Below are positions 10,210 to 21,384 of a stretch of 64,000 bases of DNA, piece by piece. Location of the stretch: assembly GCF_910592395.1 (NCBI RefSeq), contig NC_088317.1, positions 12,896,001 through 12,960,000 on the forward strand, given 5' to 3'. The position numbers and the translations under genes are program-made. A model generated the notes under the pieces. It was not told the origin of the DNA. It made no database searches and was given only the letters and a program-made list of their open reading frames with translations. Every line of letters starts with the position of its first letter. Position 1 is the stretch's first letter. Source of the stretch: Lineus longissimus. Its lineage: Eukaryota; Nemertea; Pilidiophora; Heteronemertea; Lineidae.

Positions 10210-13200
10210 CTGCAGAGGGAAGAACATCTTTCCCGATAGTCATGTGATCAATGAAAATTTGTAAAACAAAATTGTGATATGAGATCTGTCATCCAGGAAG
10301 AATCTTTCAAAAATTGTTGAGGGTTTGACAATTCCCTGAGTACGACCTGGCTGCACTACACTCGATTGTTACCTCTCTAGGGGACTAAATGTCTGATTCC
10401 ACGAGGGTATTACATATGTATACGTCTTTTGATATTTGAATCACTGGTTTGGACCAACGGGGCGTGTAGCATACTACTCGCTGTGGCGACACCCGACTTA
10501 GAATCGGGCTAAAAACTATAAGAACTATAACTTACCACTATCCTCGTACTTTATATACCGCAAAAGGAAAAAGAGATATGCATTTGCTGCCACAGTTAAA
10601 CTGGTCCCTATCCAGACGACTTTCTTGGCCCGTTCCGGGGTGCACATGGTTGGTGCAGACATGGGAAACCTTACAGCTATGAGGCGGTCGACGGACAGAG
10701 ATGTGAGAAAAAAGCCAGAGAGCATGCCACAGGTTATAATCAGAGACATCATGGCTCTGAAATAAAAAATGAAAATATATATAGTTATTGTTTCAGTTCA
10801 ATAAGACATAAAGGTATTATTCCCTCAATGAAATTGTTCTTTGCCAGTTTAGCAACGTATTTTTCTGAAAGCTTTGGACTTTTTTTCCCATTTCATAGTA
10901 GAAAACGCGTTATTTTTCATCGCACGCACACGGCTACACGCGGTGTCCTTCCTGGTGTCGAACATTACGACACCCTGCTACATAACGCACGCAAAGGCCA
11001 ACGTGACAGAAGCTGGGTGTTCTCACGGTGATGTCACTGCGAAGGTACTCGCTTCCGTGCAACATGTCGTCAATGCATCGAGGCCCACAAAGATGATCGC
11101 TCCACGGAGGTTCCTATTGGGATTGAAATTGAAATAGCGTGATGACTGTTTTTTACATTTCTTGTTGAATTTGATACTGTCAAATAATACATGTAAATGT
11201 AGAGTGTAAAGTGGCTGGGCAGCCGCAAGCTTGGTAATATAATGCCGTTCACTAAATTTTTGAAATTTAAATTTGAAAATTCCGAATTGCATGAATAGGT
11301 ACTGATTGCAAATGTCAACGTTGCTGTGTAGACCGATATACACATACAATGTAAGGTAGAAATAAAGTTTCAGCAAATTTACATAAAATAACATGATCAT
11401 GACAACTGCACTGCATCATTGTGTATAACTGCACTGTTTTCTTGACCCAACAGAAAATACGAACGGCGTTTACTAAACTCGTGTTCTTGCCAAAAATCTA
11501 TGAATATACACGAGTGTGTGATTAACTGATAGGCGTAATAAATGCATTGGGCCATACATACATATAACTCCTGCCCCTCGACGAATTGATGAGATCAGAT
11601 CCATATACAAGGGGAAGAATATCCCTGACGATAGGAGGAGACACATGTCCACCGCATCCATGGCTGCCATGTGGATGGACGGCGATAAAGTTCTATTCCG
11701 CCTTTGGTTTGCGATGAGAATTATGAGTATATTTCAAGGAAGCCCGATTGTTAGGGATGGCAGGTCACCGAAGGTTGTCAGTGTGTCATGGGCATACTTC
11801 AGAGCTGGCATGTTGCCGAAAATGCAAGTTCGTTGCTCCTCGGTTGGATGGGGAGGTTCGGTGATGTGACCAACCGACGTCATGGTAGGTTACTCTCCCT
11901 CTTGGAGGATTAGATATTTAACCACAAAAGCAGGGGCCTTATATAATGTAAGATTCGATAAAGACAGGTCAGTGCAAAATCGGCATCTGAAACGCTCATG
12001 ATGCTGTGAGCGTTCCGACTGTTTAAATGTAGTTTTTACACACACCATCCATAAGCCATGATGTCGTGTGAAATCTGATTCAACAGTACAGGTTTGGCGT
12101 GCGTCCCTAGCTTAGCAAGAGTTTTTCCGAAGAGCTACATATATGCGTCAGTATTCTGATATTCCAATTCGCAATTAACTGTTCTCTAAATTTACATCAG
12201 TTAAAAATAGATGCGATTAATTGATTACTCTACACGTACGTACACATATCTCGATCACATGAATTTCTAAGATTCAGGGATTGGAATAAAGCCATGGACG
12301 TAAGAAAATATTTTAGGAACACTTAAAACTTGAGTGATTTGGTGGGTTTGGGGATGAGCTATCACTCATTTGAACATGTCGCATGTTTGTGCGAGTCCCG
12401 AGGAGTGCCTGCCCTTGATCACAAATTAGCACTTATCATGCAATAATACATGTAGCAGCCATTACGTTTCCAGTGCCCTTGATCCCGATTCGGTTTTTAT
12501 TCTATCTTCCCTCGAGATCATCCATTGTTCCCAATCGAAGCGTGAGGCTAATTCCTCAACCAAAACAATAGCAAGGAGGCTGTTCCATAGATCAGCCGCC
12601 CTCTCTATTACTAATCCAACAGAGGGCAGCTTAACAACTCCTTTGAGTTGAAGATATGGGTCACTGCTGCTTTGTATGATTATTACATAACCAGAGATGT
12701 AAAACAAGCCTAATTCTAAACCATTGATTCTAAACAATGCAGTCTATGTCACCCCAGGTAGAGATTACTTACTATGCTTAATATATATATGCGTATATAT
12801 ATACGCATATATATCATATATATATCATATATGATATATATATCATTGTTTAGTGTAGCTAGGACTGCTCTGACTGGAGCTGATAGGATGGATGTCGTCC
12901 TGGGTGCCGACAAATGGTACCCAGGTTCGAGATTGACTGGACAATAAGCACCCTGGGTGCCATTACACTAGACAAACAGCACCCAGCTTCTTCTTCTACA
13001 CTTTTTCTATACCTACAACCGAGGTTGGCCCCACGCTTGCGGAGGTCACGTGTCACGATAACCATCCTTTTGCAAGATGGCGACCGTCCCTGTTTCCAAC
13101 CGCGTTCCAATACGCAGAAAATCCATTCATTTTGTCATCACACAATTTTTCATTCTCTGAATATATCCCTCCTATATACATTTTCTGAATAACTCATCCG

Positions 13201-16200
13201 AAATGTGCTTTTAAAGACCTATAGGCCTAAACGCGTTTTGTTCTGTTTATCTGTTCTTTTATTTCGCGCACTGCTAATGCCGCAAGTACCACGGCGCAAG
13301 ATAAAACGAGATTGCAAGAAACGTCCTCGTCCCTAAGATCCGTAAGCAAGGCAAAAAGAAGCTGGGTGCTGTTTGTCTAGTGTAATGGCACCCAGGATGC
13401 TTATTGTCCAGTCGATCTCGAACCTGGGTACCATTTGTCGGCACCCAGGACGACATCCACCCTTTCAGCCTGACTGGAAGCATGGTTGACTTTTGAAAAT
13501 AGTGACTTTGATGAACAAAAATTTAACAAAGATTCTAAAAGTTATTTTGTTCTTAGGACGCTTTATATTTTGGGCTAATTTTGACATAACTTTGACAAAT
13601 TGATTATCAAGTCTGTGACTACATGAATATATGAGCTGCTGTTGCAGTGAAATGTCTCATTTTACAAAAAAGAGGATTTGTAAGCACTATTTTTGCATTA
13701 ATCCAAAAAATATAGTGTTTCAATATTGGTCGAAGTCTTGCCTAAATTGTGTTGAAACCACTGTGAGATTGATGACTTTGATTGCGTGAACAAGAATATA
13801 TATGCTTTTTTTCCTAGAGATTATTTATCTTTGGAGAAAAAATGGTTTTATAAACCCCACTTTCACAAAGAAACCTCAAAAACTAGTGAAATGTCACAAA
13901 CTTTATTGTGAGGGCGCTTTGTGTTCGGGCTAATTTTGCTCACACTTTGACTGACTGATGATTGGGGTTGAGTGAACATGATGAGCAATTATAGTTGTAA
14001 AATGTCTCATTTTACAAAAAAGAGGATTTGTGAACTCTCTCTTTGCATAATCTACAAATGGAGAGCAAGAAAAGTAAGGAGGACATTCCTCTTTCACGGA
14101 CATTCCCCTTTCATTGAGTCCTGACAAAACTTCACAAACCTATTCTACAATAAAGTGCAACCAACGTCCATTGTAATATAGTCAACATAGCAACACATAG
14201 TTGACATGTGACCCTCTTTTCAAAAATAGATGACATTTAACTTTGGATTAGATTCATGAGGATAAGCCTTCTCAGTAAAATCCACTTTTCGAGAACATTT
14301 GAAATTTCATTCAAAGTATACTGTACGTAAATTTTACAAATAATTTCAATTTCACATTTCCAAAATATTGTGTACTACATACTATAGAACGGAAAAATTT
14401 GCGTGCAGAATATTTTTGCGAGTAGGTCAGGCTCGCGAAAATATTCTGCCGCGAAAATCTCTTGCTTTAAGCTTGAAATCCATGTGATTGTTGCCATGTT
14501 TCCACAGAGGCAGAGGCACTACAGCTTGGCCCAACGAAGGCCTACGTGTATACCCCGCGCAATTAGCGCTTATAATATACACTTAAAGGGAACTGCCCGG
14601 GAAAAAAAGGGGAGTTTTGCACGGCCCGGTCAAAACCTTAGGCGGAAATAAGGTTTCATTGATAAATATAAGGAGTTTCAAGGCCCCCAAATCACTTGTA
14701 AGGTTCAATAGATACTGGCCTTTCATTGGTTTACCGTTTGCGTATCATTTACATACTCTCATTTTGAAAAATATGACAATATTTACGATCACGTTATTGA
14801 TTTTTGCAACATTTTCGGTAACGCGCCCCTTGCGGATCTGTAAGGTACCATTCGGATGCTTGAAAAATGCTTCGTCTCGTCGATTCGCTCGCGGATAAAC
14901 GCATCAGGTTGACTGCAGCAACTTTTAATTGTTGGAGACAGAGAAGGAAGGAATATGATTATCAGTTTGATGAAAACTTTGCAAAGTTTCGTCTTGGGAC
15001 TCGAAATCCATACTACTATTCTCTCCATTTTCCATTTTCTCCTCTCTCCAACTCACTACTATCGATATTGACTGCGTAACATACACTAACATTCTACTAA
15101 CAAGTAGGGGACATTTTACACTTAAGTCCCCATACACAGAGTTTAGAGTCGAAATAGACAGTTAAAATTTTCTTGGAAAAAAATTCTTCACTCGCGAAAA
15201 TATTCTGCCGCGAATATGTCCATCATGAGGCAATCGCGAAAATTTTATGTTGCGGATATTTTCCGTTCTACATTAACAACTGCGTGCGGCAACTGAAGAC
15301 GTTTGAGTGATCAGTCTGGGTGTGCAAAACACTGCGACTTGCTCGAGACGGGGGTACACTAACTGAGCGGCAAAGCCGCGGCGCTTCATCAAACGATGAG
15401 AAACAGGCAAGATCGACAAAAATGTCTCACTTTTATAGCTCTAAAATGGTTATTCTTCAGTCAATTTCAAAATATAAAAGAGCTATTTGTGATAGAGATA
15501 TATTTGCTGGCGAACTGTCTCGTTCCCAAAAGCGACGCTGCACAATATTTCACCTTTTAATTCTTTTGTGGGGAGGAAATATTCCCGAGATACACAATAT
15601 GAACGGCTAATCCCAAGGGTCATTAGGCCAATCTTGATAAAATGAAACACCACAAGGGCTAAAACGGGTTTTTTTTACCGAAAAATCAGCGCCAATCATC
15701 TCTAAGGTACTTAAAATCATGGGTCTCTGTAGAACTAAATCCAAATCTGTCACAATTCAATAGGTCTGACAATAATTTCGGTGATGGGGGGGGGGGGGGG
15801 GGGAATTCAGAACTACTATACCAGTATTTTTTTATTATCCATGAGATTGGAGGGATCTAAGCAACCTATACAATGTATGTTCAATGCTGAGTGAAAAAGG
15901 CGTCATTTCTCGATTAATGTGGAATTCTAAAATACCTGGATTTAGAATGAACCGCACATAGTGTAAATGCACTATGCGCAAACAAAGCCTCGTTTTGAGT
16001 TCAGCGGTTATGGTTGGGTATAACCGCTTAGGTTGGTGAAAAATGTGGAAGCTGTCGAAAAGCATTTAAAACCACATTTTTCGTTGTTTAATTCGAGATA
16101 TGTTTTACCTTGGGTGGGGCTGAAATGTTAGCCAACATTTTAGATACACCCGAGCGGTTTTGGTGAGACAACCAACCGTTAGCACTGCCCATACCTACAC

Positions 16201-19088
16201 AGTGCTGCTTTCTCTAAACTGCTTGATAACCAATTCAGATCCATAAACCAAGGGGGCAAATATTCCTGACGATAGGAGGAGACACGTGTCCACCACAGCC
16301 ATCGCCACCATGTAGATTGACGGCGACAAATTTCTATTCCGTCGTTCAGTGGCTATTACGATGATGAAAATGTTGCCCGGGAGTCCGAAAGCCAGGGATG
16401 GCAAGACGCCGTAACTGATCAATGCGTCGTGGGAGTACTTCAGAGTCGGGATGTCGCCGAAAATGCAAGTCTGTTGCTCCTCGGTTGGGTGACCAACCGA
16501 CGCCATGGTAGGTTACTCTCCCTCTTGAAAGATTAAATATTTAACCACAAAAGCAGGGGCCTCATATAATGTATGATTCGATAAAGACAGGTCAGTGCAC
16601 AATCGGCATCTGAAACGCTCATGATGCTGTGAGCGGTTCCGGCTGTTTAAATGTAGTTGTGAAATATAAATGTTGCGCACACATTATCCAAAAGCTCTGA
16701 TCAGGCAAAATAAGTTAATTCGCAGCCAACAAGTACAATCTCGGCTTGCTTCGCTAGCTTAGCAAGAGTTTCCCAACGCCGATGTTGATGTTAATACCTC
16801 AAGATGTCGATAATCCAATTCGCGAATAACTCTTCTCTAAATTTGCATCAATCAAAAATAGATGCGATTAATTGATTACTCTACATGTACGTAAACATAT
16901 CTCGCAGATGTTTGAATACAGCTAGCGATAGGAGATTATTTCGGGAACACTGATAATTTTAGTTGTTGGATGGGGTTGTAGGGGATGAGCTATCACTCAT
17001 TTGAACACGTCGCATGTGTGTCGAAGTGTACAAACGAGCGTGTTATATCTCTCGGAAGTAGAGTCCGTTGATCACATTATTTTGTTACGAAAGGGTACTT
17101 CAATGCTAATCGGCTGTTTTTCAATGGGCTATACCCCGTCGGCATTAATATGTCCACATTTCCACCCTATGCAACAAATAATTGGGCCATGGGAATGTAC
17201 TTCCTGTTAGTATAGCAGGATCGGCTTATGACGCGCGTGTACACAGTGTGTGTTTGAGTCCCGGGTACTGACCGTCCTTGATCACAAATTAGCACTTATA
17301 ATCAGTTCAATGTAGCTGTTGCTGTGAGTCCGTACCTTGTGGCGGTGCAACGGTACCCCGTGAACCCAGAGGCTGGCAGGCCTAACCATGTCAAACAGGT
17401 TCTGAGGGAGGGGTCAGACGATAAAGGACTCCTGGTCCTCCAGGTTGGGGGTTGCGTATATAGGGCTAACAACTCTGCCGTGTAAAAACAATCATCATTG
17501 CGGAAACTGAAACTCGAGAAAATACCACACCCGATGCAAGGGAAGACGTTCATCAGCCTGCTGATCATATGACGGAGGTGGACCAAACCTCTTGAGGAGT
17601 CCACATCCCGACAAAAGACGTCCTTGCATCAAAAACCATCACCAAACTTGGATGTGAGAACGTGAGAACCCTATATCAAACTGGGAAACTTGAACAGGTC
17701 ATCCGGGAGATGCACCTGTATGACATTGGAATCCTCGAAATCCAAGAAGCTGGGTTGGCTGGTAATGGAAAGAGGACTCTAACGACATATATATAATCAT
17801 CTGGTCTGGCCGCCAAGACAACCAACACACAGTCGGATTAGCCTTGATCATCCAAAAACATCTTTGAAACACCTTGATGGAATGGAGGCCAATGACAGAC
17901 AGGCTTCTATATGCCCGCTTCTACTCGCACTATGCCAAACTGTCCGTGATCACCTGCTACATTTATGCTCCAACAGAAGACGCCGATGCAGAGAAAAAAA
18001 AGGTGTTTTCTACTCCAGCCTTTAAGCAGCTGTTAGGAACATCCCAGCCCATGATACCGTCGTCTTTATGGGGGACTGCAACGCACAAGTGGGGAATGAC
18101 ACCACAGTCCGTGAGAGAATCATGAAGGAAGGCACGGGAAAAATGTCAGACAATGGAGAAAGGTTATGTGATTTTTGTGGAGAGAACGACCTGGTTATTG
18201 GAGGTAGCATCTTCCATCACAAGCTCATCCACAAACAGAAATGGAGATCACCGAATGGTAGAACGACAAACCAGATTAACCACATTTTGATCAATGGCAG
18301 ATGGAAGCACATATTATGTGATGTCCGAGTGATGCGTAGGGCAGATGTTGGCAGCGACCATTACCTATTGATTGTCAAGCTAAAGTTGAAGCTTCGGAAA
18401 GTCAATACAGCTAGTTAAAACCCACCCAAGATTTGACACAGAAAAGTTTCCAGGCAAGCCTGGGGAACTGTTTCAGGATCCTCCAAAACGGAGTTGAGAT
18501 GCCTATACTGGAATTCAACCAGGCGACGGAACAAACAGGGAAAAAGATACTTGGGTACATACGATGTAAGAAAGAAGATTGGATATCTCAGCAGACTTGG
18601 GACCTGATAGGCGAGAGAAAGCTTCGATTCGTGTGACGTGACGGAGCTAACAAAGTTAAAAAGCACTAAGATAAAAAAAAGTAATTCCTCGATTAATGTG
18701 GACGGGCTCATTCAAAGCAAGTTGTGTCGCCTAGATTCTGTATTCCCGTTAGCACTGCCCATACCTACATAAAACTGCTTTCTCTAAACTTCCTAATGAT
18801 CAATTCAGATCCATAAAACAACGGTGCAAATATCCCTGACGATAGGAGGAGGCACGTGTCCACCACAGCCATCGCTGCCATGTAGATTGAAGGCGATAAA
18901 TTTCTATTCCGTCGCTCAGCGGCTATTGCGATGATGAAAATGTTTCCCGGGAGTCCGAAGGCCAGGGATGGCATGACGCCGTAACTGACCATTGTATCAT
19001 GGGCATACTTCAGGGCCGGGATGTCGCCGAAAATGCAAGTTCGTTGCTCGGTTTGGTGGGGAGTTCCTGTGATGTAACTCCCTGACAT
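9695..19088 (-). CDS. rhodopsin-family peptide GPCR with alternative first exons
   Basis: Predicted seven-transmembrane receptor. Coding exons: exon 1D 18769-19088 or exon 1C 16199-16506, exon 2 10536-10756, exon 3 9695-10209. The donors AT|GTAGGT (D) and GT|GTAGGT (C) leave two bases, completed by the A at the start of exon 2; exon 2 ends in a single G before GTAAGT, completed by GT of exon 3 after CTCTGCAG. Totals are 1056 or 1044 bases, both multiples of 3, giving 351 or 347 aa. TM1 holds LAFGLPGN, exon 2 holds the DRY-like SVDRLIAVRFP, TM6 holds LTSIPYR instead of CWxP, and TM7 holds NYAINFYMYCLGGGKR instead of NPxxY; these resemble invertebrate FMRFamide-type peptide receptors. A Cys at the usual TM3 disulfide position is not seen. 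The ligand cannot be told. Which first exon is used is inference. Confidence 0.85.
10536..10756 (-). CDS. GPCR exon 2 (TM3-TM4)
   Basis: 221 bases between acceptor TTTATTTCAG and donor GTAAGT. It encodes TM3 with SGFFLTSLSVDRLIAVRFP (the DRY-box region as DRL), then TM4 (VVWIGTSLTVAANAYLFFLL). It enters in phase 2 and leaves in phase 1, matching all four exon 1 donors and the exon 3 acceptor. Confidence 0.85.
10757..11561 (-). other. proximal GPCR intron
   Basis: AT-rich sequence between exon 2 and the broken exon copy B. Short open frames here have no recognisable content. Confidence 0.5.
11562..11883 (-). pseudogene. GPCR first-exon copy B (proximal, broken)
   Basis: The first-exon copy nearest exon 2. 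From the ATG at 11883 it reads MTSVGHITEPPHPTEEQRTC and onward to TIGLP, then TGA replaces the GGA of LPGN, so TM1 is cut. Later TM2 sequence (AAMDAVDMCLLLSSGIFFPL) is kept but a 1-2 base indel near 11600 shifts the frame before the donor. The donor AT|GTATGT remains. By position this was probably the ancestral exon 1, now replaced by the upstream copies. Confidence 0.85.
11884..12440. repeat. upstream flank of exon copy B, duplicated at copy C
   Basis: Sequence 5' of exon 1B (GGTAGGTTACTCTCCCTC, then AACCACAAAAGCAGGGGCC, GATAAAGACAGGTCAGTGCA and ATGATGCTGTGAGCG) is nearly repeated at 16507-16660. Farther on, TAGATGCGATTAATTGATTA (12208), GGGGATGAGCTATCACTC (12351) and TTGATCACAAATTAGCACTT (12415) recur at 16859, 16981 and 17278. 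The duplicated unit therefore carries the likely promoter as well as exon 1. No TATA box was recognised. Confidence 0.75.
12480..12700 (-). mobile_element. possible LINE C-terminal fragment
   Basis: A short minus-strand frame reads LPSVGLVIERAADLWNSLLA, then a Phe/Trp-rich end, resembling the WNSLP region at the C-terminus of CR1/RTE-type LINE proteins. Only about 70 residues are visible and no 3' tail was identified. This is a weak call. Confidence 0.35.
12780..12846. repeat. AT-rich palindromic microsatellite
   Basis: Alternating ATATATGCGTATATATATACGCATATATAT-type sequence followed by ATCATATATATATCATATATGAT. It is self-complementary and could form a cruciform. It lies about 40 bases from the next inverted-repeat element. 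Confidence 0.85.
12886..13466. mobile_element. 580 bp MITE with about 100 bp terminal inverted repeats
   Basis: The left arm (about 12886-12993) and the right arm (about 13359-13466) are near-perfect inverted copies starting AGGRTGGATGTCGTCCTGGG and including ACAAATGGTACCCAGGTTCG. The centre has no coding content. Nearly identical words CTGACTGGAGC (12869) and CTGACTGGAAGC (13470) flank the element and may be a target duplication or older flanking sequence. It lies in the intron between GPCR exon copies B and C. Confidence 0.85.
13545..14045. repeat. diverged tandem duplication, period about 355 bp
   Basis: CATTTTACAAAAAAGAGGATTTGT occurs at about 13658 and 14012, and the sequences before it also match (GGGCTAATTTTG at 13573 and 13926; AAATGTCTCATTTTAC at both). 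Two imperfect direct copies are visible. No gene content. Confidence 0.7.
14387..15270. mobile_element. 885 bp inverted-repeat DNA element
   Basis: The ends are TAGAACGGAAAA... and ...TTTTCCGTTCTA, and subterminal blocks GCGAAAATATTCTGCCGCGAA occur near both ends (14436 and 15193). TA lies at both boundaries. There is no transposase. Internal open frames (14617-14898, 15320-15610) show no recognised domain. Confidence 0.7.
15271..16190 (-). other. GPCR intron 1 sequence with an 18 bp G run
   Basis: No gene was found. A run of 18 G lies at 15786-15803. The words TCGATTAATGTGGA near 15911 recur near 18684, downstream of exon copy D, so the duplicated unit also extends a few hundred bases into the intron. 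Confidence 0.5.
16199..16506 (-). CDS. GPCR first exon copy C (open)
   Basis: 308 bases from ATG at 16506 (MASVGHPTEEQQTC) to donor GT|GTAGGT. It encodes a short N-terminus with CIFGDIP, TM1 (SLAFGLPGNIFIIVIA), a basic loop (ERRNRNLSPS) and TM2 (VAMAVVDTCLLLSSGIFAPL). There is no stop before the donor. It joins exon 2 in phase. The intron to exon 2 would be about 5.4 kb. Confidence 0.85.
16507..17319 (-). repeat. upstream flank of exon copy C (paralogous to copy B flank)
   Basis: Strong match to 11884-12440, as described for copy B. Copy C carries about 220 extra bases (about 17030-17250) that interrupt the match and are bounded by GTGTACAAACGAGCG and CGCGTGTACACAG, a partial inverted pair. 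This looks like an insertion in C, or a loss in B. Confidence 0.65.
17320..18650 (+). mobile_element. RTE-type LINE fragment (5' end and endonuclease)
   Basis: The plus strand carries NVRTLYQTGKLEQVIREM, DRLLYARFYSHYAKLSVITC, an Asn-rich MGDCNAQVGNDT motif and GSDHYLLIVKLKLKLRK: the apurinic-type endonuclease domain of RTE/BovB elements (Asn/Asp motif and the terminal SDH motif are visible). It is spread over at least three frames (17640-17800, 17874-18125, 18068-18418) with stops. The reverse transcriptase is absent, so this copy is 3'-truncated, which is unusual for a LINE and suggests later deletion. It sits between GPCR exon copies C and D. Confidence 0.8.
18769..19088 (-). CDS. GPCR first exon copy D (open, most upstream)
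   Basis: 320 bases from ATG at 19088 (MSGSYITGTPHQTEQRTC) to donor AT|GTAGGT. TM1 and TM2 are intact and close to copy C. The frame also runs upstream to an ATG at 19145, but alignment with A, B and C supports 19088. It joins exon 2 in phase; the intron would be about 8 kb. Confidence 0.85.
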
Positions 19089-21047
19089 GACTGATACTAT
19101 AAAAGGATAATCGGGCGATATGAAGATATCGGCGATCTCTGGCATTTATGGTTCTGTGTTGTTGCAGTGAAGCACCCTGCAGTCCTGTTCAGGGTCGAAG
19201 TTGTGAAAACAGGTCAGAATCCGCTCCCGACATGTCGTGGTGTCAAAAATGTACGGAATCAAAGGTGCTGTGTGAGTTTCCTACGTCTAGTCTGCGTACT
19301 GTGTGCACGCCCATCATTCGTAAACCGTGATCAGGAAAATGTGTAATTTAGCGACCAGCTGCCCCAGCCAGCTTGGTTGAGAAAGCAGTTGAACAGACTC
19401 TCTTGTATGAGAATTATATCATTTCAAAGACAAATGTTCTCTAAATAAATGTCATCGGGATTAAAATATCAAAGATCGATCGAGGCGCACGGGATGATAA
19501 ACCTGCATCCGAAAATAGATGCGTGTATTCAAAAAAAGCGTTACAAACACATCGCCTGAATATGAATTTGTCGGATTCAGAATGATGCAAACAATTGATC
19601 TTCAGAAACTGTCTGATACTAGTACCACACAAGCGTGAACAGTTGCAAGTGCACAACAAACTCTGTGTTCAATGGCTTTTAAAGCAAATCCAAGCGAGAA
19701 TGTTCGCACCACAATGCAAAGCAGGTTGTGCAAACCGGACAACTTAAGTACATATACAATATAACGGCAACTACATAGTCCCACCATGTTCACAAATTCT
19801 GTTCAAATCCCATCGCAATGTCACATCATACTAGAAAATGCTACATATTTGTCGCAAATATTTGATCGGACATATGCCTATATACCCCAAAACAATCGCC
19901 AACACACGACTTGATCCACAAAATCAACGACACGCTCATAAGCAAGTTGCAGGTCTCACCATGAACACCAAATGTGGGGAAATGTAGGAAAAGTCTCACT
20001 AATCTTTTGAAAGGCCAGAAAATGTCGGAATATATGTTGACGCCCCTTGTTTGGCAAACAATGCTATGGACTGAAACAGATAATGTGCAGAGCAGGTAAA
20101 CAATCTTACTCTTTTCATCGATCTAAGACCGTTTCTGAATATTCAATAAACCCATGTTCATAGCTAATCCTTGCGCCACATGTACCGTTCTCACTCCCCA
20201 TATCAAAAAAGTAGAATTGACGCAATAAGACCAGTCAGAACAAGTTTGCGCCAAGATTCTCGCAAAGACATTTTTCAACGGGCACGGCAGAAATAAGCAA
20301 AACATAACTTCAAAGAAATTCGGCAAGCAGTTGCCCTCCACAGCCTCAAACGATGCGGACGTAACATTTACGAATAGATTTTAGTTGAAAATTTGCTCTC
20401 AAAGGACGCCATATACGAATAAATAACAGTAAGTAGATATTAACCAAAAGTAACCGAATTTTCGTTTGCTTCCTCTCATTCATGTATAATGAAGCAAGAC
20501 ACCAAAATAGGCCTACTAGGGCTGCATGTTTACTGACAGTTGTACCATTGCTAAATAGCAGATCCAGAAGTATTAAGGAAGCAGGAAGGGGTTGGCGTTT
20601 GTGGTTTCTGAGTGTGAGGGGGTATAGTCAACAGACTTGTGGTTTCAATATTTGGTCTTTCATTGTAGCAATGGGAAAATGTAAGCAATTTTGGTTAGGT
20701 CCGTCATTTGTTATGACCAAGTAGCTTCTAGAGTGACTCAACCACTCACTCTCTTGATTACAGCGGTCGCCTCAGCGCCACCACGCGGGGCCTAATGGTA
20801 TTAGAATAAGTAGCTTCGCGCGATATGCACCTTTTGGGAAAACTCAATGAGGAAGTATGCACATTAGCATAATCTATTCTTAGCTCCAGCTCGAGGTAAT
20901 CTTGCGCAGTGTTTCTTCGGGCCAGATACATTGTGGTGTAAAACGTATAGTACAAAGAACGCCTGGCTTGCGCTTGACTAATAAGTAAAGAAAGTCTGGC
21001 TGCGCGAGACTACTGTGATAAAAATGACCATTGCAGAGACTCTGTAA
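19089..21047. other. intergenic; contains a copy of SLCO intron DNA
   Basis: No gene was found. The part at about 19300-19400 still resembles the flank of the other exon 1 copies (GTGATCAGGAAAATG-type words). Two stretches match the SLCO intron DNA at 43.8-44.3 kb: 20064-20128 against 43800-43862, including GGTAAACAATCTTMCTCTTT and TTTTCATCGATCTAA, and 20489-20560 against parts of 43870-43897 and 44245-44275. The acceptor sequence is duplicated but the SLCO last exon itself is not. Confidence 0.55.
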
Positions 21048-21054
21048 AGGCCCG

Positions 21055-21236
21055 TACACACCAAAACCGCGCCGCGGGCCGCGACGGCGAAAAACGACGC
21101 GCGTTCATCGCCGCGAAAATAACTTCAATAGATTTTCTATGAATAGGACACACCAAAACCGCGCGGCAAAAATTGACGCGCGGGCGCGGCGCGGTCGCCG
21201 CCGCGGCGCCGCGGTCGCCGCCGCGGCGCCGCGCCA
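21055..21236. repeat. GC-rich subterminal repeats of the Harbinger element
   Basis: ACACCAAAACCGCGC is repeated at 21058 and 21150, followed by tandem GCCGCGGCGCCGCGGTCGCC-type units at 21180-21235. The right end also has GCCGCGGTCGACGCGCGG. These are probably transposase or accessory-protein binding sites; that is inference. Confidence 0.7.
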
Positions 21237-21384
21237 GATAACTTTTGAGTTATTCAGCCCGCAAGCCGCGGCGTTTTTTCTCACTGCGCATGCTCAGTCT
21301 GCAGATCAGGTGAAGAGGGTGCAGTCATATCTTCATCTACACACGTGGTCCAGTTGTTTCAACAGCAGGAACTCTGGCTTGATC

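Noticed and set aside
20064-20128. Possible copy of the SLCO last exon next to the duplicated acceptor
   Set aside because: The sequence after the acceptor reads to a stop after about 23 residues and has no OATP similarity; only intron DNA is shared.
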